The notes below the pieces were generated by a model. That model was given only the letters and a program-made list of their open reading frames with translations, was not told the origin of the DNA and ran no database searches. The position numbers and the translations under genes are program-made. 64,000 nt of DNA from RGIG8748 sp045539515 (GTDB taxonomy: Bacteria > Bacillota > Clostridia > UMGS1810): the NCBI GenBank assembly GCA_045539515.1, contig JAZQFN010000039.1, forward strand, positions 18,955 to 82,954. The letters run 5' to 3'. Shown in pieces: positions 49,882 through 59,309 of the stretch; the first letter of the stretch is position 1, and each line of letters starts with the position of its first letter.

Positions 49882-51939
49882 ATGAAAAAGAAATTAGTAA
49901 TAGTGGAGTCCCCCTCCAAGGCAACTACAATAAAAAAGTATCTTGGAAGCGGCTACAATGTAGTGGCAAGTATGGGTCACATAATAGACCTGCCCAAAAG
50001 CCAGATAGGCATAGACCTGGATGGTGATTTTGAACCCAGATACATTACCATCCGCGGCAAGGGCGACCTGGTAAAGAGCCTTAAGCGAGAGGCAAAAACC
50101 GCTACAAAAGTTTATCTTGCAACTGACCCTGACCGTGAGGGTGAGGCAATAAGCTGGCATCTGGCAAATCTTCTGGATATAGACAAGGATTCCAAGTGCC
50201 GTGTTACATTCAATGAAATAACCAAGAAAGCCGTAACTGCAGGCATCAAAGAACCCAGAGAAATAAATGAATCTTTGGTAGATGCACAGCAGGCAAGAAG
50301 AGCTCTCGACAGAATAGTGGGTTACCAGATAAGCCCCCTCCTTTGGAGAAAGGTCCGCAAGGGTCTTAGTGCCGGCAGAGTTCAGTCGGTAGCTACAAAG
50401 CTTATCTGCGACAGAGAAAAAGAAATAAACAACTTCGAATCCAAGGAATACTGGACAATAGATGCAACTCTCCTCTCCGGTAAGAAAAAGTTTACGGCAT
50501 CCTTCTACGGTAAAGGAAGCAAGAAGGTGGATATACCCGACAGCAAAACAGCCGAAAAAATTCTTTCGGAAACCGAAGGAAAGGAATTTACCGTTACTTC
50601 CGTAAAGAAAGCCAACAAGAAAAAGACCGCCGCTCCACCCTTTATTACTTCAACTCTTCAGCAGGAAGCCGGCAGAAAGCTCTCCTTTACATCCCAGAGA
50701 ACCATGCAGGCAGCTCAGCAGCTTTATGAAGGTATCAACATAAAGGGCAAAGGTCTCATAGGTCTTATAACCTATATGAGAACCGACTCTTTAAGAGTTT
50801 CCGACGATGCAATAGCAGAAGCAAGAGCATATATAGAACAAACTTACGGCAAGGACTATCTTCCCGCCAAGGCAAAGGTATACAAAACCAAAAAGAATGC
50901 CCAGGATGCTCACGAAGCTATTCGCCCCACATATCCCGACCTTACTCCCGAGAGTGTAAAATCATCTCTTACACCCGACCAGTACAAAATATACAAAATC
51001 ATCTGGGATCGCTTCATAGCAAGCCAGATGACAGATGCTATATTCGATACAGTATCGGCAGAGCTTGATGTTAATGGATACAAGTTCCACGCATCAGGTT
51101 CCACAGTTAAGTTCGCAGGTTTCTCTCTCCTTTACACCGAGAGCAACGACACCGACGAAAAGAAGGAAGGAAAACTCCCCGAGCTTACCGAAGGCGATAA
51201 TCCCAAATGCGAAAAAATAGAAAGTGAACAGCACTTTACTCAGCCCCCCGCACGCTATACTGAAGCATCCCTCATCAAAATTCTTGAGGAAAAGGGCATC
51301 GGTCGACCCAGTACCTATGCTCCTATTATAACAACAATCATAGGACGCGGATATGTTGTAAGAAGCAAGAAAACTCTTATGCCCACAGATTTGGGTATGA
51401 TAGTAAACGACCTTATGTGCGAACACTTCAAAAACATTGTAAATGTTAAGTTTACCGCTTCTATGGAAGAAGATCTGGATAAAATCGAAGAAGGCAATCT
51501 CAACTGGAAGACCCTTCTGGCAGATTTCTACGGACCTTTTTCCAAAACTCTTAAAGAAGCTGAAGACAAAATCGGAAATATTGAAATCAAAGACGAAGTT
51601 TCCGATGTTGTGTGTGAAAAGTGCGGAAGACTTATGGTTTACAAACACGGTAAATTCGGCAAGTTTCTTGCGTGTCCCGGATTCCCCGAATGCCGCAATA
51701 CAAAAGCAATAGTTAAAGGTCTTGGCATAAACTGTCCCAAGTGCGGAAAAGAAATTATTGAAAAGAAGTCCAAGAGAGGCAAGGTCTTCTACGGATGTAC
51801 CTCCTACCCCGATTGTGACTTTACATCCTGGGATAAGCCCACAAACGATAAATGCGAAAAATGCGGTTCAATGCTTTTTGAAAAACCCGGCAAAGGCAAG
51901 AAAAAGTATTGTCCCGAATGTGACAACCAATCCAAGTAA
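49882..51939 (+). CDS. topA: DNA topoisomerase I
   Basis: The 685-residue type IA enzyme relaxes negative supercoils. The TOPRIM domain has KKLVIVESPSKATTIKKYLG with catalytic E9, and LATDPDREGEAISWHL. The cleaving tyrosine is Y298 in GLITYMRTDSLRVS. Three C-terminal zinc-finger units follow: CEKCGRLMVYKHGKFGKFLA, CPKCGKEIIEKKSKRGKVFY and CEKCGSMLFEKPG with CPEC. The ATG follows GGAGTAAGTA. A terminator hairpin lies between it and trmFO. Confidence 0.97.
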   Translation: MKKKLVIVESPSKATTIKKYLGSGYNVVASMGHIIDLPKSQIGIDLDGDFEPRYITIRGKGDLVKSLKREAKTATKVYLATDPDREGEAISWHLANLLDIDKDSKCRVTFNEITKKAVTAGIKEPREINESLVDAQQARRALDRIVGYQISPLLWRKVRKGLSAGRVQSVATKLICDREKEINNFESKEYWTIDATLLSGKKKFTASFYGKGSKKVDIPDSKTAEKILSETEGKEFTVTSVKKANKKKTAAPPFITSTLQQEAGRKLSFTSQRTMQAAQQLYEGINIKGKGLIGLITYMRTDSLRVSDDAIAEARAYIEQTYGKDYLPAKAKVYKTKKNAQDAHEAIRPTYPDLTPESVKSSLTPDQYKIYKIIWDRFIASQMTDAIFDTVSAELDVNGYKFHASGSTVKFAGFSLLYTESNDTDEKKEGKLPELTEGDNPKCEKIESEQHFTQPPARYTEASLIKILEEKGIGRPSTYAPIITTIIGRGYVVRSKKTLMPTDLGMIVNDLMCEHFKNIVNVKFTASMEEDLDKIEEGNLNWKTLLADFYGPFSKTLKEAEDKIGNIEIKDEVSDVVCEKCGRLMVYKHGKFGKFLACPGFPECRNTKAIVKGLGINCPKCGKEIIEKKSKRGKVFYGCTSYPDCDFTSWDKPTNDKCEKCGSMLFEKPGKGKKKYCPECDNQSK

Positions 51940-51948
51940 TTAACAGGT

Positions 51949-51980
51949 ACCAAGGTGCAGGCTTCTGCACCTTGGTTTTG
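51949..51980 (+). terminator. Terminator between topA and trmFO
   Basis: ACCAAGGTGCAG and CTGCACCTTGGT form a 12-bp perfect stem with a GCTT loop and a short T run. It may partly terminate, since no separate trmFO promoter was found. Confidence 0.75.
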
Positions 51981-51998
51981 CAAAGAAAGGAATAATAA

Positions 51999-53300
51999 AT
52001 GACTGTAAAAGTTATAGGTGCCGGTCTTGCCGGCTCAGAAGCTGCATGGCAGCTTGCCAAAAGAGGTATTAAAGTTAAGCTCTATGATATGAAACCTCAA
52101 AAATACTCTCCTGCCCACAATCTACCTACATTTTGCGAGCTTGTGTGTTCTAACTCCCTTCGTTCTGATATGCTGGAAAACGCCGTAGGGTTACTCAAAC
52201 AGGAAATGCGCGAAATGGGTTCCCTTATAATGGAATGTGCCGATGCCACAAGACTTCCTGCCGGCGGTGCACTGGCTGTAGACAGAATAGGTTTTTCCAA
52301 ACTGGTTACTCAAAAATTAACTCAAGAGCCAAACATAGAAATATATAATGAAGAAATCGACGAAATAAATCCCGATGAGTATACCATTGTCGCATCCGGT
52401 CCCCTCACTTCGGACAAGCTCTACGAAAACATACGTACTTTTCTTGGGGATAAATATATGCACTTCTTCGATGCGGCAGCTCCCATTGTAACCACCGAAA
52501 GCATTGATATGACAAAAGCATACAGAGCTTCACGTTACGGCAAGGGAACAGACGATTACATAAACTGCCCCATGACAAAAGAAGAATACGAAGCCTTTTA
52601 CAACGAGCTTATAAACGCAGAAGTTGCCGAAGTTCACGGTGCAGACAGCGAAACCGTATTTGAGGGCTGTATGCCTGTGGAAACTATGGCGAAAAGAGGA
52701 AAGGATACTCTTCTTTTTGGACCCTTAAAGCCTGTTGGTCTTGAAAATCCCAAAGACGGCACTCTCCCCCACGCAGTAATACAGCTTCGTCAGGATAATG
52801 CAGAGGGTACATTATATAACATAGTAGGTTTTCAGACACATCTTAAATTTGGTGAACAGAAAAGAGTATTCTCTATGATACCCGGGCTGGAAAATGCTGA
52901 ATTTGTCCGCTACGGTGTAATGCACCGAAATACCTTTATTAATTCTCCTAACCTTCTCAATAAGTACTATCAGGTAAGAAATAACGAAAAGATATTTTTT
53001 GCAGGACAGATTACAGGGGTTGAAGGTTACGTGGAATCTGCATCATCAGGTATGGCTGCAGGCATAAATATGGCAAAGCTTCTCTTAGGTGAAGAAATGA
53101 TAGACTTTACCCGATATACTGCTACAGGCGGTCTTTCCCACTACATAAGCGAGGGCTCCGTGGGGGAATTTCAGCCTATGAATGTAACCTTCGGAATTAT
53201 AGAGCCATTGGGACAGAAGGTAAGAAAAAAGAAAGAAAAAAATGCCCTTATATCTCAAAGGGCATTGGAAAAAATAGAAGAAATAAAAACCTTGTTATAA
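51999..53300 (+). CDS. trmFO: Methylenetetrahydrofolate-tRNA-(uracil-5-)-methyltransferase TrmFO
   Basis: The 433-residue flavoprotein makes ribothymidine at tRNA position 54 using methylenetetrahydrofolate and FAD. It opens with VKVIGAGLAGSEAAWQLAKR (dinucleotide fold) and has FCELVCSNSLRSD with the conserved cysteine, then GFQTHLKFGEQKRVFSMIPG and ITGVEGYVESASSGMAAGIN. GAAAGGAA precedes the ATG. The topA-trmFO order is common in Firmicutes. Confidence 0.97.
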   Translation: MTVKVIGAGLAGSEAAWQLAKRGIKVKLYDMKPQKYSPAHNLPTFCELVCSNSLRSDMLENAVGLLKQEMREMGSLIMECADATRLPAGGALAVDRIGFSKLVTQKLTQEPNIEIYNEEIDEINPDEYTIVASGPLTSDKLYENIRTFLGDKYMHFFDAAAPIVTTESIDMTKAYRASRYGKGTDDYINCPMTKEEYEAFYNELINAEVAEVHGADSETVFEGCMPVETMAKRGKDTLLFGPLKPVGLENPKDGTLPHAVIQLRQDNAEGTLYNIVGFQTHLKFGEQKRVFSMIPGLENAEFVRYGVMHRNTFINSPNLLNKYYQVRNNEKIFFAGQITGVEGYVESASSGMAAGINMAKLLLGEEMIDFTRYTATGGLSHYISEGSVGEFQPMNVTFGIIEPLGQKVRKKKEKNALISQRALEKIEEIKTLL

Positions 53301-53332
53301 TTATCTTTTTTCTGCAAGCGAGGTATACAAAA

Positions 53333-54691
53333 GTGTCAAAATTTGAAAAAAACTTATCTGAAGGAAGTGTAGTAAAACAGCTTATTATGTTTTCTCTTCC
53401 TGTTCTTATATCAAATATTATCCAATCTTTGTACAGCACTGTAGATATGCTGGTTGTAGGGCAATTTGCGGGTCCCGAATCCATGTCCGGTGTAAACATC
53501 GGGGGTCAGGTTTCCTTCCTTATGACCAATATGGTATTCGGACTTTCCGTAGGTGCCACGGTATTAATTGGTCAATATATGGGTGCCAACGACAGAAAGC
53601 TTATGAAGAAAACTATCTCCACCCTGTTTGTATCTCTTTTTGTTGCGGCTATAGCAATTACCATAATAACCATAGGTTTACAAACTCCACTTCTTAAGCT
53701 CATACAAACGCCTAAGGAATCTTTTGCAGAGGCTAAAAGTTACTTTTTTGTAAGTATGCTCGGTACTGTATTTATTTTTGGTTACAATGCATTAAGTGCA
53801 ATAATGCGAGGAATGGGCGACAGCAAAAACCCCCTTATATTTGTGGCAATAGCCTGCGGAACAAATATTGTACTCGACCTTTTGCTGGTTGCTGTATTTG
53901 ATATGGGTGCTGCCGGAGCTGCAATAGCAACTGTTTTTTCCCAGGCGCTAAGTATGATTCTTTGTATAGTGTATCTTAAAAGAAACAACTTTATTTTTGA
54001 TTTTAGTTTGCAATCATTTAAAGGCGCTTCCTTAAAACAACTTAAACTTATACTTAAAATAGGCATACCTACTTCTATACAGAATGTTGCTACAAGCACT
54101 TCATTTTTATTTTTAACAGCACTGGTCAATTCAATTGGTGTTACAGCTTCCGCTGCAGTAGGCGCTGTAGGAAAGCTCAACGGATTTGCAATACTGCCCG
54201 GTGTGGCTATGAGTACATCTGTTTCTGCGATGGCAGCACAGAATATCGGTGCCGGTAAATACGACAGGGCAAAATCCACAATGTATACAGGTATGACCAT
54301 CGCAATGATTATAAGTGCAATAATTTTTGCTTTTGTTGCGGTTTTTCCGGAGTACTGTATAGGGCTTTTCGGCGATGACCCCGAACTTATAGAATGCGGT
54401 GTTAAATACATGCAGGCTTTTAAATATGATTACTTTGTAGCTCCGTTATGTTTTTGTCTTAACGGGTTGTTTATAGGAGCAGGCAAAACAAAATTCTCTC
54501 TTTTTAACGGAATAATGTCTTCCATACTGTTTCGCATACCGGCATCCTACCTTTTTGGAATGGTGATGAATATGGGTCTTTACGGTGTGGGACTCGGAGC
54601 ACCTATTGCTTCCGGAGCTTCACTTTTATTTGGAATTATTTTCTTTATTTCCGGCAAGTGGAAAAGTAAAGCCATTCAGATTCAAAATTAA
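53333..54691 (+). CDS. MATE-family efflux transporter
   Basis: The 452-residue protein has twelve predicted membrane helices in two repeated halves. It begins LSEGSVVKQLIMFSLPVLIS with IIQSLYSTVDMLVVGQFAGP, a typical MATE first helix, and continues GQYMGANDRKLMKK and the second-half GAVGKLNGFAILPGVAMSTS then AQNIGAGKYDRAKS. It should export cationic compounds using Na+ or H+. The start is GTG at 53333 with GAGG about 9 bases upstream. A palindromic terminator follows. Confidence 0.93.
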   Translation: MSKFEKNLSEGSVVKQLIMFSLPVLISNIIQSLYSTVDMLVVGQFAGPESMSGVNIGGQVSFLMTNMVFGLSVGATVLIGQYMGANDRKLMKKTISTLFVSLFVAAIAITIITIGLQTPLLKLIQTPKESFAEAKSYFFVSMLGTVFIFGYNALSAIMRGMGDSKNPLIFVAIACGTNIVLDLLLVAVFDMGAAGAAIATVFSQALSMILCIVYLKRNNFIFDFSLQSFKGASLKQLKLILKIGIPTSIQNVATSTSFLFLTALVNSIGVTASAAVGAVGKLNGFAILPGVAMSTSVSAMAAQNIGAGKYDRAKSTMYTGMTIAMIISAIIFAFVAVFPEYCIGLFGDDPELIECGVKYMQAFKYDYFVAPLCFCLNGLFIGAGKTKFSLFNGIMSSILFRIPASYLFGMVMNMGLYGVGLGAPIASGASLLFGIIFFISGKWKSKAIQIQN

Positions 54692-54734
54692 TACAAAAAT
54701 CATCAATTTTTTAAAATATTCAAAATTTACACGC

Positions 54735-54764
54735 AGAGCCGTTTGTTTTAAAACAAACGGCTCT
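54735..54764 (+). terminator. Perfect palindromic terminator before dnaA
   Basis: AGAGCCGTTTGTTTT and its exact reverse complement AAAACAAACGGCTCT meet without a loop. It isolates MATE transcription from the origin region. Confidence 0.75.
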
Positions 54765-54816
54765 CCACATTTTAATATTTTTTTTTGGATTAAAACGGCT
54801 TTTTTTTAATTTTTTC

Positions 54817-54845
54817 TTGAAAAACCCTTAAAAATCTGTTATAAT
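54817..54845 (+). promoter_or_regulatory. Promoter for dnaA
   Basis: TTGAAA (54817-54822) and TATAAT (54840-54845) are spaced by 17 bases. DnaA boxes lie just downstream in the leader, fitting autoregulation. Confidence 0.8.
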
Positions 54846-54880
54846 ACATTATATATGACTATATATAATGGTGAATAGTT

Positions 54881-54911
54881 TTATCCACCTTTTATACACC
54901 TTTGTGGATAA
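54881..54911. promoter_or_regulatory. Three DnaA boxes upstream of dnaA
   Basis: TTATCCACC (54881-54889) and TTATACACC (54892-54900) lie on the plus strand. TGTGGATAA (54903-54911) is a perfect TTATCCACA box on the minus strand. They lie between the dnaA promoter and its start. Confidence 0.85.
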
Positions 54912-54934
54912 AAATTTTTTTAGGAGAAATACAA

Positions 54935-56254
54935 ATGAGCGAAATTATTGAAATCTGGCAAAAAGTGCTGGATATAATTAAAGAAGAGGTAATTTCAGTA
55001 AGTTTTAACACGTGGATAGAAACTATAATTCCTGTGGAATTAACTGTGGATAAAATAGTTTTGGAAGTTCCTCATGAGTGGAATAAACAAATTGTAGAAC
55101 TTAAATATTCTTCACTTATTAAAAATTCTCTTCTCTATGTTACTCAGAAAGATTATGATATAGAGTTTATCGTAAAATCAAAAAAGAATCAATATGACGA
55201 AAAAAAGCAGAATTCAAATATAGGAATGACACTAAATCCCTCGTATACATTTGATTCCTTTGTAACCGGTAAATCCAATGAGCTTCCTCATGCCATTGTT
55301 AAAAATATTGCACAATGTGTCATAGACAATAAGCTCTCCGATTATAATCCTTTATTCTTACATGGCGGAGTAGGTCTGGGGAAAACTCATTTGATGCATG
55401 CTATATGTCACGAAATTTTGAAAAAAAGAAGTGACGCAAAAATTCTCTATACTACTAGTGAACAATTTACAATAGATTTGGTTAATGCAATAAAAGATGA
55501 CAGAAATCAGGAATTCAGAGATAAATACCGCAACGTTGATATTCTTCTTATAGACGATATTCAATTTATAGGCGGTAAAGAAAATACCCAGGAAGAATTC
55601 TTCCACACATTTAATGCTCTTTATCAGGAAAATAAACATATTGTAATTACAAGTGACCGTCCTCCAAAGGAACTGTATACTTTAACCGAAAGATTAAGAA
55701 CACGTTTTGAATGCAGCGGTATTTACGATATTAACACTCCGGACTATGAAACACGAATTGCCATATTGAAGAAAAAGGCAGATCGGATAGGTATAGATGT
55801 AAGCAATGAGGTATTAAGCTTCCTTGCAGAGCAGATTACTTCCAATATAAGAGAGCTTGAAGGCACAATTAAGATGCTTAAAAGCTACCACGATCTTATG
55901 AACAGAGATATAACATTAAGCCTTGCAAAAGAAGTTCTTAAAGACTATAAAACTGAAAATAAAAAAGAAATCACACTTGAACTTATTGCAAGCAATGTTG
56001 AAAAGTACTGTAATTTAAAGGAAAACGAACTTAAATCTTCTACCAAAAGCAAAAATGTTTCTTATCCCAGACAGATTGCAATGTATATAATGAAGAATCT
56101 TACAAATTATTCACTTGCACAGATAGGAAGCTTTTTCGGCGGTAAAGACCACACCACAATTCTTCATGGTATAAAGAAAATCACCAAGGATATTGAGGAA
56201 GATATTTCAAAGAAAACTCTTGTGGATAACATCATTAAAAACATTAAGAGCTGA
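54935..56254 (+). CDS. dnaA: Chromosomal replication initiator DnaA
   Basis: The 439-residue AAA+ initiator has the four DnaA domains. Domain I (MSEIIEIWQKVLDIIKEEVI) is followed by a short linker. The AAA+ core has Walker A GGVGLGKT (144-151), Walker B LLIDDIQFIGGKE and sensor elements. The C-terminal helix-turn-helix carries the DnaA signature SYPRQIAMYIMKNLTNYSLA and GGKDHTTILHGIKKI. ATG at 54935 has TAGGAGA upstream; an earlier in-frame start lies within the DnaA boxes and is unlikely. Confidence 0.98.
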   Translation: MSEIIEIWQKVLDIIKEEVISVSFNTWIETIIPVELTVDKIVLEVPHEWNKQIVELKYSSLIKNSLLYVTQKDYDIEFIVKSKKNQYDEKKQNSNIGMTLNPSYTFDSFVTGKSNELPHAIVKNIAQCVIDNKLSDYNPLFLHGGVGLGKTHLMHAICHEILKKRSDAKILYTTSEQFTIDLVNAIKDDRNQEFRDKYRNVDILLIDDIQFIGGKENTQEEFFHTFNALYQENKHIVITSDRPPKELYTLTERLRTRFECSGIYDINTPDYETRIAILKKKADRIGIDVSNEVLSFLAEQITSNIRELEGTIKMLKSYHDLMNRDITLSLAKEVLKDYKTENKKEITLELIASNVEKYCNLKENELKSSTKSKNVSYPRQIAMYIMKNLTNYSLAQIGSFFGGKDHTTILHGIKKITKDIEEDISKKTLVDNIIKNIKS

Positions 56255-56385
56255 TACCTCAGAAACCTTTTAACTACGCAGTTTTAAACGGTTACCAACA
56301 TATAGTTGTTGATAGATTTTTATTTAAATGTGAATTAATTTTTCATCAACATTTTCACTTTAATAAAAAGGATAACTTTTATAAG

Positions 56386-56495
56386 TTATGCACCGCTTCA
56401 AATCTACTCATTTCAAGGTTTTAAAAAGGTTATCCAACATATCAACCGCACCTACTACTACAACTAAATTTTATTATTTAATATTTTATTTATTT
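56386..56495. other. Origin of replication unwinding region between dnaA and dnaN
   Basis: This 270-base spacer holds near-consensus DnaA boxes TTATGCACC (56386-56394) and TTATCCAAC (56430-56438). A short GC-richer AACCGCACC comes next, then the CTACTACTACAACTA tract (56452-56466), whose complement read 3' to 5' gives GAT repeats as in DnaA-trios. A 30-base AT-only-like stretch (AAATTTTATTATTTAATATT) follows. The order box, GC patch, trios, AT-rich matches the Bacillus basal unwinding system. Confidence 0.75.
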
Positions 56496-56524
56496 AGGCG
56501 TTTTTATGAAAGGAATGTTCCATT

Positions 56525-57631
56525 ATGAAATTTGTATGTGAAAAAAATATTTTATCGGAATCTATATCTATTGTTTCCAAAGCAATAAACAACGCTTGTG
56601 CTATTGACATATTAAAAGGAATCAAAATTGAAGCTAAAGATAAAATCAAACTAAGCGGAAGCGATCTTGATCTTTCTATAGAAAGTGTATTTGATGCAGA
56701 AATATATGAAGAAGGAAGTTTAATAGTAGATGCAAGAATATTTGCAGACATTATCCGTAAGCTTCCTGATGGTCCTGTAGAAATAGAAACCGATTCAAAA
56801 AGTGAACTTAAAATTAATTGTCTTAATACTAAATTCAACATTCTTTATCTTTCCAGCGAGGGATATCCCGAAATAAAGAAAATTGAAGATGGCGATTCTT
56901 TTAAAATTTACTCAAAGGATTTAAAATCTGTAATTAAAAATACAATTTTTGCTATATCAAATAATGAAAGCAGACCTATACTTACCGGTTCTAAATTCGA
57001 AATAAAGAACAGTAATTTAAGAGTTATCTCTATAGACGGTTACAGACTTGCATTAAGAAATCAGGTAATTCCGGAAACCGATTATGATAATCTTTCATTT
57101 GTGGTACCGGGAAGAGCACTTAATGAAATGCTTAAAATTCTTAAAGATGATGCAACAATTGTAGAAATAACAATAAGAGAAAACAGCGTAATGTTTGCAT
57201 TTGATACATTTGTAGTTACTTCAAGACTTCTCGAAGGTGAATTTATGGATTACAATAAGTTCATTCCTACAAATGCTTCCATTCATGTTAAAACAGATGT
57301 TAAGCTTTTTGCATCTATGGTTGAAAGAGCTTCAATTATCATAAATTATGATGATCCTAAGATTCCTATAATTTTGAATATTGAAGAAGATAATTTAAAT
57401 GTTGAATGTATTTCCAAAAAAGGTAATTTTGATGAAAATATGATTGTAGAACACCATGGTGATGATTTAAAAATAGGTATTGCTTCAAAATTACTTCTTG
57501 ATACCTTAAAAAGTATTGATACAGAAGAAGCAATATTTGAATTTAACAGTCCTCAGAGTCCTTGTGTAATTAAGCCTGTGGAAGGTAACGGCTTTGTGTA
57601 TATGGTTCTTCCCATAAGACTTAAGGGTTAA
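56525..57631 (+). CDS. dnaN: DNA polymerase III beta sliding clamp
   Basis: The 368-residue protein has three repeats of the clamp fold. It begins MKFVCEKNILSESISIVSKA and has SRPILTGSKFEIKNSNLRVI, DGYRLALR, FVVPGRALNEMLKIL and the C-terminal VYMVLPIRLKG that contributes to the peptide-binding pocket. GAAAGGA precedes the ATG. It lies directly after the origin. Confidence 0.97.
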   Translation: MKFVCEKNILSESISIVSKAINNACAIDILKGIKIEAKDKIKLSGSDLDLSIESVFDAEIYEEGSLIVDARIFADIIRKLPDGPVEIETDSKSELKINCLNTKFNILYLSSEGYPEIKKIEDGDSFKIYSKDLKSVIKNTIFAISNNESRPILTGSKFEIKNSNLRVISIDGYRLALRNQVIPETDYDNLSFVVPGRALNEMLKILKDDATIVEITIRENSVMFAFDTFVVTSRLLEGEFMDYNKFIPTNASIHVKTDVKLFASMVERASIIINYDDPKIPIILNIEEDNLNVECISKKGNFDENMIVEHHGDDLKIGIASKLLLDTLKSIDTEEAIFEFNSPQSPCVIKPVEGNGFVYMVLPIRLKG

Positions 57632-57644
57632 TGGAGAATTCAAA

Positions 57645-57869
57645 ATGGAAACTATTGCAATAAGCACAGAATTTATAAAACTTGACCAATTTCTTAAATT
57701 TGCAAATATTACCGAAAACGGAGCAGATGCCAAATATCTTGTTGTTAACGGCTATGTAAAAGTAAACGGTGAGCAGGAATTAAGGAGAGGTAAAAAGCTT
57801 TATAACAATGATATTATAGAAATAAATTACGAAGAACAGTATTTTTGTCTTAAGGTTGTTACAGAATGA
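57645..57869 (+). CDS. S4-domain RNA-binding protein (YaaA/RlbA family)
   Basis: The 74-residue protein is a single S4 domain: IKLDQFLKFANITENGADAK, YLVVNGYVKVNGEQELRRGK. It is the YaaA-type gene always found between dnaN and recF in Firmicutes and is thought to bind structured RNA. Its stop overlaps the recF ATG by 4 bases. GGAGAA precedes the start. Confidence 0.93.
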   Translation: METIAISTEFIKLDQFLKFANITENGADAKYLVVNGYVKVNGEQELRRGKKLYNNDIIEINYEEQYFCLKVVTE

Positions 57870-58927
57870 TTATAAAATCAGTATATTTAGAAAATTTCAG
57901 AAATTATAACAGTCAGAAAATAGACCTTGGAAACAATAAAAACATTTTCTATGGATTTAACGGCCAGGGTAAAACAAATATTATTGAAGCGATATACTAT
58001 TTTTGTACTTGTAAATCCTTCAGAAGTATTCATGATAAAGACGTTATAAAATTTGATAAAGATTATTCTCATATACGGATAGATTTTGAAGACAGTAAAA
58101 GAAGCAATACTGCAGATATTTATATAACCGATAAAAAGTCAGTTAAAGTTAACGGTGTAAATGTTGAAAAACTCAGCGAAATTATCGGTATGATAAATAT
58201 GGTAATATTTACACCGGAGCACCTTAATCTTATAAGGGAAGGTCCCGGGGTAAGAAGAAATTTTTTGGATATTCTTATAAGTCAGATCAGACCTTTGTAT
58301 TTTAAATATCTTATGAATTATTATAAGGTATTAAAGCAAAGAAATAATTTACTTAAAAACAGACGAATGTTATCCACAATAGATGTATGGGATGAAAAAT
58401 TAGTCCAATACGGAACTAAAATTTGTGAATACAGAAGTCAGATTATAGGTGAGCTTAATAATTATATTAAATGCTATAAGAGCGAAAATGAAGAATTTCT
58501 ACTTGAATACAGCCCAAGTGTAAAAAATGATTTTTCCAATCCTGAAAATTTTTTAAAACAATTGAAAGAAGGATTGGAAAGAGATATAGAAAAGGGCATT
58601 ACAATGACCGGTCCTCACAGAGATGATTTCGATGTTTTGTTAAACGGAAAAAGTTTAAAAAAATACGGTTCTCAGGGACAAACAAGAACAGGTGTGCTTA
58701 AAATTAAGCTTGCAGAATGTGAAATTATAAAATCTGTAACCGGTGAAGAACCTATTCTTTTATTGGATGATGTATTAAGTGAACTGGATGAAAAAAGAAG
58801 AAACTATTTTTTAAGCAATATATCCGAAAGACAGGTCATAATTACTTGTACGGATAAAGATTTTGCAGGTGATAATAATGCAGATTATTATTATGTACAA
58901 GAAGGTAGTGTAAAGAAAAGTAATTGA
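57866..58927 (+). CDS. recF: DNA repair and replication protein RecF
   Basis: The 353-residue SMC-like ATPase has MIIKSVYLENFRNYNSQKID at the start, Walker A GFNGQGKTNIIEAIYY, the signature region SQGQTRTGVLKIKLAE and Walker B PILLLDDVLSELDEKRR. It acts with RecO and RecR to load RecA at gaps. The ATGA overlap with the S4 gene shows translational coupling. Confidence 0.97.
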   Translation: MIIKSVYLENFRNYNSQKIDLGNNKNIFYGFNGQGKTNIIEAIYYFCTCKSFRSIHDKDVIKFDKDYSHIRIDFEDSKRSNTADIYITDKKSVKVNGVNVEKLSEIIGMINMVIFTPEHLNLIREGPGVRRNFLDILISQIRPLYFKYLMNYYKVLKQRNNLLKNRRMLSTIDVWDEKLVQYGTKICEYRSQIIGELNNYIKCYKSENEEFLLEYSPSVKNDFSNPENFLKQLKEGLERDIEKGITMTGPHRDDFDVLLNGKSLKKYGSQGQTRTGVLKIKLAECEIIKSVTGEEPILLLDDVLSELDEKRRNYFLSNISERQVIITCTDKDFAGDNNADYYYVQEGSVKKSN

Positions 58928-58928
58928 T

Positions 58929-58950
58929 CGAAATTTTTTAAAAAATTTCG
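58929..58950. repeat. Loopless palindrome at the recF-remB junction
   Basis: CGAAATTTTTT is followed directly by its reverse complement AAAAAATTTCG. It is 22 bases, perfect, and lies right after the recF stop. It is one of three TTTTTTAAAAAA-centred palindromes in this operon. Confidence 0.8.
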
Positions 58951-58966
58951 AGAAAGGATAATTATA

Positions 58967-59242
58967 ATGTATCTTCATCTGGGCGGAGAAATATGTGTAA
59001 GAATTAAAGATGTTGTGGCAATTATGGATCTGGAAACCAGTTCTACGTCAAAAATCACGAGAGAATTTTTGAAAAAAACCCAGAAAAATTCAGAAGTAAT
59101 AAGCATTAATGACGAAGAACTTCCAAAATCATATGTAGTAACTGAAAGTAATAAGAAAGTTACTATGTATATATCGCCCATTTCCTCTTCAACATTGCTT
59201 AAAAGAGCAAATAACTTTGAAACTTATTTTTCGTTATTTTAA
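58967..59242 (+). CDS. remB: Extracellular matrix regulator RemB (YaaB, DUF370)
   Basis: The 91-residue protein is the RemB/YaaB type: MYLHLGGEICVRIKDVVAIM, DLETSSTSKITREFL and SYVVTESNKKVTMYISPISS. In Bacillus the gene lies at the same place, between recF and gyrB. RemB relatives affect matrix genes and RemA binds DNA, but RemB's own activity is poorly known. GAAAGGA precedes the ATG. Confidence 0.9.
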   Translation: MYLHLGGEICVRIKDVVAIMDLETSSTSKITREFLKKTQKNSEVISINDEELPKSYVVTESNKKVTMYISPISSSTLLKRANNFETYFSLF

Positions 59243-59252
59243 AATTCAGGGA

Positions 59253-59272
59253 GGGCTTTTTTAAAAAAGCCC
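59253..59272. repeat. Loopless palindrome at the remB-gyrB junction
   Basis: GGGCTTTTTT is followed directly by AAAAAAGCCC, 20 bases and perfect, with GGAG just before it. It is 10 bases after the remB stop and could act as a weak terminator. Confidence 0.8.
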
Positions 59273-59309
59273 GTTTACATAGAAGACTTACAAGAAAGGA
59301 AACAATGAC

